Below, one piece after another: positions 6,840 to 8,178 of a stretch of 8,178 nucleotides of DNA. The position numbers were made by a program, and so were the translations under genes. The notes beneath the pieces were generated by a model that made no database searches, was not told the origin of the DNA, and worked only from the letters and a program-made list of their open reading frames with translations. The stretch is from Bacteroidia bacterium (GTDB taxonomy: Bacteria > Bacteroidota > Bacteroidia > Bacteroidales > UBA5342): positions 1 through 8,178 of the forward strand of contig JAUIMD010000066.1 in the NCBI GenBank assembly GCA_030433225.1. Reading direction: 5' to 3'. Positions within the stretch are counted from its first letter, which is position 1; each line of letters begins with the position of its first letter.

Positions 6840-7688
6840 TTAAAACAAGTCGTCTGCATCGCTATCCATGGGAACATCGTCCATTTCGGGGGAGATGCCG
6901 GGAATGGTATCGGTTAACAGCAGGGCAGAATCAAGGGTAAGCCAAATGTCAACGGGCACTCCTAATTGCACTGCACCGTGTTCGTTGGTTGGGCGCTGTT
7001 TCCACACAAATGCCGAATCCTGATGGTCCTTAGAAGTTACATCATCAATAATTACTCCAAGGTTCATTGAAGCCTCTAAAAGGGCATTTTTTGCCTGTTG
7101 TAAGGATAAGCCGGTTAAGTCGGGGATAATGCCCATTTCGTTTCCAAGCCCTTTCCCCACTTCCAGGTCGATAACTGAATTTTTAAGGATACGCTGGCCT
7201 GTTTCAATGGGTTTGTGATCGTAATACTGGTTTAACACCAGGTTGCGGTAGGGAGACGACACATACATAATGTCTCCGCACTGTAACCCGGAAGATTCCA
7301 GGATATTTTTTGCCTGCCGAATGGATACATCCTTTAAATCGGGCATGATTACCATTTCGGGTGCCTTGGCATTCACAATAAGGAACAGTTTACGGTGCTT
7401 TTTCACTTTGGCTCCGGGCTTTGGCAATTGTTCAACCACTGCGCCGGGTTCGTGATTCTTTGAATACACCGAGTCTATAATTTCGTAGCGCAATTCGTTG
7501 CCCTGAAGCACGTTGGCAACCTGGGTTTCCAACATTCCCTCCAATGCGGGTACCTGTACATATTTACCATGGTACGTATACAGTTTAAGCCCCTGAAAGG
7601 TGATGAATAACAGCAGGGCGACAATGGCCATGGCACCCAACACCTGCTTTATAAACACCCTGCTAATTAGATATTTAAAAAAATTCAT
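6840..7688 (-). CDS. Single-pass membrane protein with three PASTA domains
   Basis: PASTA domains bind peptidoglycan fragments or beta-lactams in Ser/Thr kinases and high-molecular-weight penicillin-binding proteins. Here 282 residues contain a short basic N-terminus, one membrane helix (about 15-33, LGAMAIVALLLFITFQG) and three tandem PASTA repeats at about 43-106, 113-177 and 186-252. Each repeat shows the expected pattern: V/MPDL near its start, a helix such as SIRQAKNILESSGL, a PGxxV or equivalent turn, and a closing strand. An acidic tail (PEMDDVPMDSDADDLF) ends the protein. No kinase or transpeptidase domain is present, so it is probably an envelope scaffold or sensor. The basic side before the helix predicts that the repeats face the periplasm. 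It lies 24 bases upstream of rluD, with ddl next. That linkage to cell-wall synthesis supports an envelope role, but the function is inferred. Confidence 0.88.
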   Translation of the reverse strand: MNFFKYLISRVFIKQVLGAMAIVALLLFITFQGLKLYTYHGKYVQVPALEGMLETQVANVLQGNELRYEIIDSVYSKNHEPGAVVEQLPKPGAKVKKHRKLFLIVNAKAPEMVIMPDLKDVSIRQAKNILESSGLQCGDIMYVSSPYRNLVLNQYYDHKPIETGQRILKNSVIDLEVGKGLGNEMGIIPDLTGLSLQQAKNALLEASMNLGVIIDDVTSKDHQDSAFVWKQRPTNEHGAVQLGVPVDIWLTLDSALLLTDTIPGISPEMDDVPMDSDADDLF

Positions 7689-7715
7689 TCCTTTCTGTTT
7701 GTTTTATAACGCAGA

Positions 7716-7746
7716 CAAAAATAATTATTATGGAATGATATTAAAA
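7716..7746 (-). promoter_or_regulatory. Candidate promoter of the PASTA-rluD-ddl cluster
   Basis: On the minus strand TTTT (7746-7743), a 19-base spacer and TATTTTTG (7723-7716) match the Bacteroidota pattern TTTG-N19-TANNTTTG. The -7 box is perfect and the -33 box has one mismatch. Transcription would start near 7709, about 20 bases before the ATG. It lies in the only gap upstream of the cluster. AAAGG sits almost against the ATG, too close for a normal ribosome site. Confidence 0.45.
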
Positions 7747-7807
7747 TTGTGAAGTTAAAACGAAGGCGGAAGGGAAGAAATAATTGAAGCGAAGCGATAA
7801 ATAAACC

Positions 7808-7820
7808 TCAGCAATGCTGA
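7808..7820 (-). terminator. Weak hairpin after the right-edge gene
   Basis: TCAGCAATGCTGA is a perfect 13-base inverted repeat that folds as a 5-base stem with a 3-base loop, 20 bases after the stop of the right-edge gene. On the minus strand it is followed by GGTTTATTTA rather than a true U-run. It is a weak candidate for transcription termination before the PASTA gene promoter. Confidence 0.2.
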
Positions 7821-7839
7821 AAACAAAAGGAAAGGTGCC

Positions 7840-8178
7840 TTATTTTTTTACAATAAATATTTCGTTTATTATTTTATACACACCGTAACCAAAAATAAGA
7901 AAGGGAAGAATGATGAGTATGCCGCGATTCCAGAATGGGCGAATAAAAAAGAGCCCGGCCACCATAAACAAAACGCCAATGATTAAATTGTACGTCACAT
8001 TTAGTTTACGTTTTTTTTCTTTGGTAGCCTCTTTAATTTTCTCCTCCTCCAATAACTCATAAAGTTTGTTGATAATTTCGTCATGCGTATCTTCATCAAC
8101 ATTCTGGTAATTCAGGTAGCGAATTACGTCCTTTATTTTGTCTCCTCTTTCAAGAATACCAATGCAATATTTCAGGTG
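7840..8178 (-). CDS. Unrecognised small protein with two membrane segments, C-terminal part
   Basis: The minus-strand frame is open from the window edge to the TAA at 7840-7842, giving 112 residues with the N-terminus missing. Only the part from a TTG at 8050-8052 looks like a full reading frame. The 42 codons upstream are also open and read as credible protein (HLKYCIGILERGDKIKDVIR, then YLNYQNVDEDTHDEIINKLY), so TTG is probably internal leucine. The first 45 residues look like two amphipathic helices. A charged, lysine- and glutamate-rich linker follows. Then come two hydrophobic segments, NLIIGVLFMVAGLFFI and GILIILPFLIFGYGVYKII, separated by RPFWNR, which suggests a membrane hairpin with a lysine-rich C-terminus. 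I do not recognise the family. It is separated from the PASTA gene by 151 bases, a weak hairpin and a promoter candidate, so it is probably a separate transcription unit. Confidence 0.65.
   Translation of the reverse strand, partial: HLKYCIGILERGDKIKDVIRYLNYQNVDEDTHDEIINKLYELLEEEKIKEATKEKKRKLNVTYNLIIGVLFMVAGLFFIRPFWNRGILIILPFLIFGYGVYKIINEIFIVKK

Noticed and set aside
7785..7798. Short direct repeat GAAGCGAAGCG in the gap before the PASTA gene
   Set aside because: There are only two units of five bases with no further copies. It is not a meaningful repeat array.
1..8178. Search for tRNA, riboswitch, CRISPR, insertion sequence or phage elements
   Set aside because: No cloverleaf, conserved aptamer core, spaced repeats, transposase motifs or flanking inverted repeats were seen by eye. 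The gaps are too short to hide large elements.

Overview
The window looks like a piece of chromosome from a Bacteroidota bacterium, most likely a Cytophagales-like lineage. That placement is an inference. It rests on the order PASTA membrane protein, rluD, ddl, on moderate G+C with A/T-rich gene gaps, on the lack of Shine-Dalgarno sites before most starts, and on promoter candidates of the Bacteroidota TTTG-N19-TANNTTTG type. Every gene I can support lies on the minus strand, so transcription runs from high to low coordinates. No tRNA, rRNA, CRISPR array, insertion sequence or phage gene was seen, and no stretch longer than about 150 bases lacks a gene.

In transcription order, the right end (8178 to 7840) holds the 3' part of an unrecognised gene for a small protein with a helical, charged N-terminal part and two membrane segments. 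After a 151-base gap with a promoter candidate comes a cell-envelope and translation cluster. It encodes a single-pass membrane protein with three PASTA repeats and no kinase domain (7688-6840), an RluD-type 23S rRNA pseudouridine synthase (6815-5769) and D-alanine--D-alanine ligase (5727-4735). The gaps here are 24 and 41 bases, which suggests co-transcription. A small orphan gene for a His/Cys-containing 113-residue protein (4625-4284) follows, with its own promoter candidate.

The left half is a tight tetrapyrrole operon: hemA (4181-2919), hemC (2922-1987), hemD (about 1979-1191), hemB (1185-217) and the first 71 codons of hemL (215 to the window edge). hemA and hemC overlap by ATGA, and the later gaps are 7, 5 and 1 bases. 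Starting from glutamyl-tRNA, HemA makes glutamate-1-semialdehyde and HemL converts it to 5-aminolevulinate. HemB makes porphobilinogen, HemC makes hydroxymethylbilane and HemD closes the ring to uroporphyrinogen III. The operon thus covers the whole C5 route to the first cyclic tetrapyrrole. hemE and the later heme genes are not in the window.

The most interesting non-coding signal is a pair of abutting perfect palindromes at 4247-4274, just upstream of hemA. They coincide with a plausible promoter and could be an operator for the heme operon. Otherwise this is mostly conserved core-genome content, and I see no strong evidence for a wholly new system.
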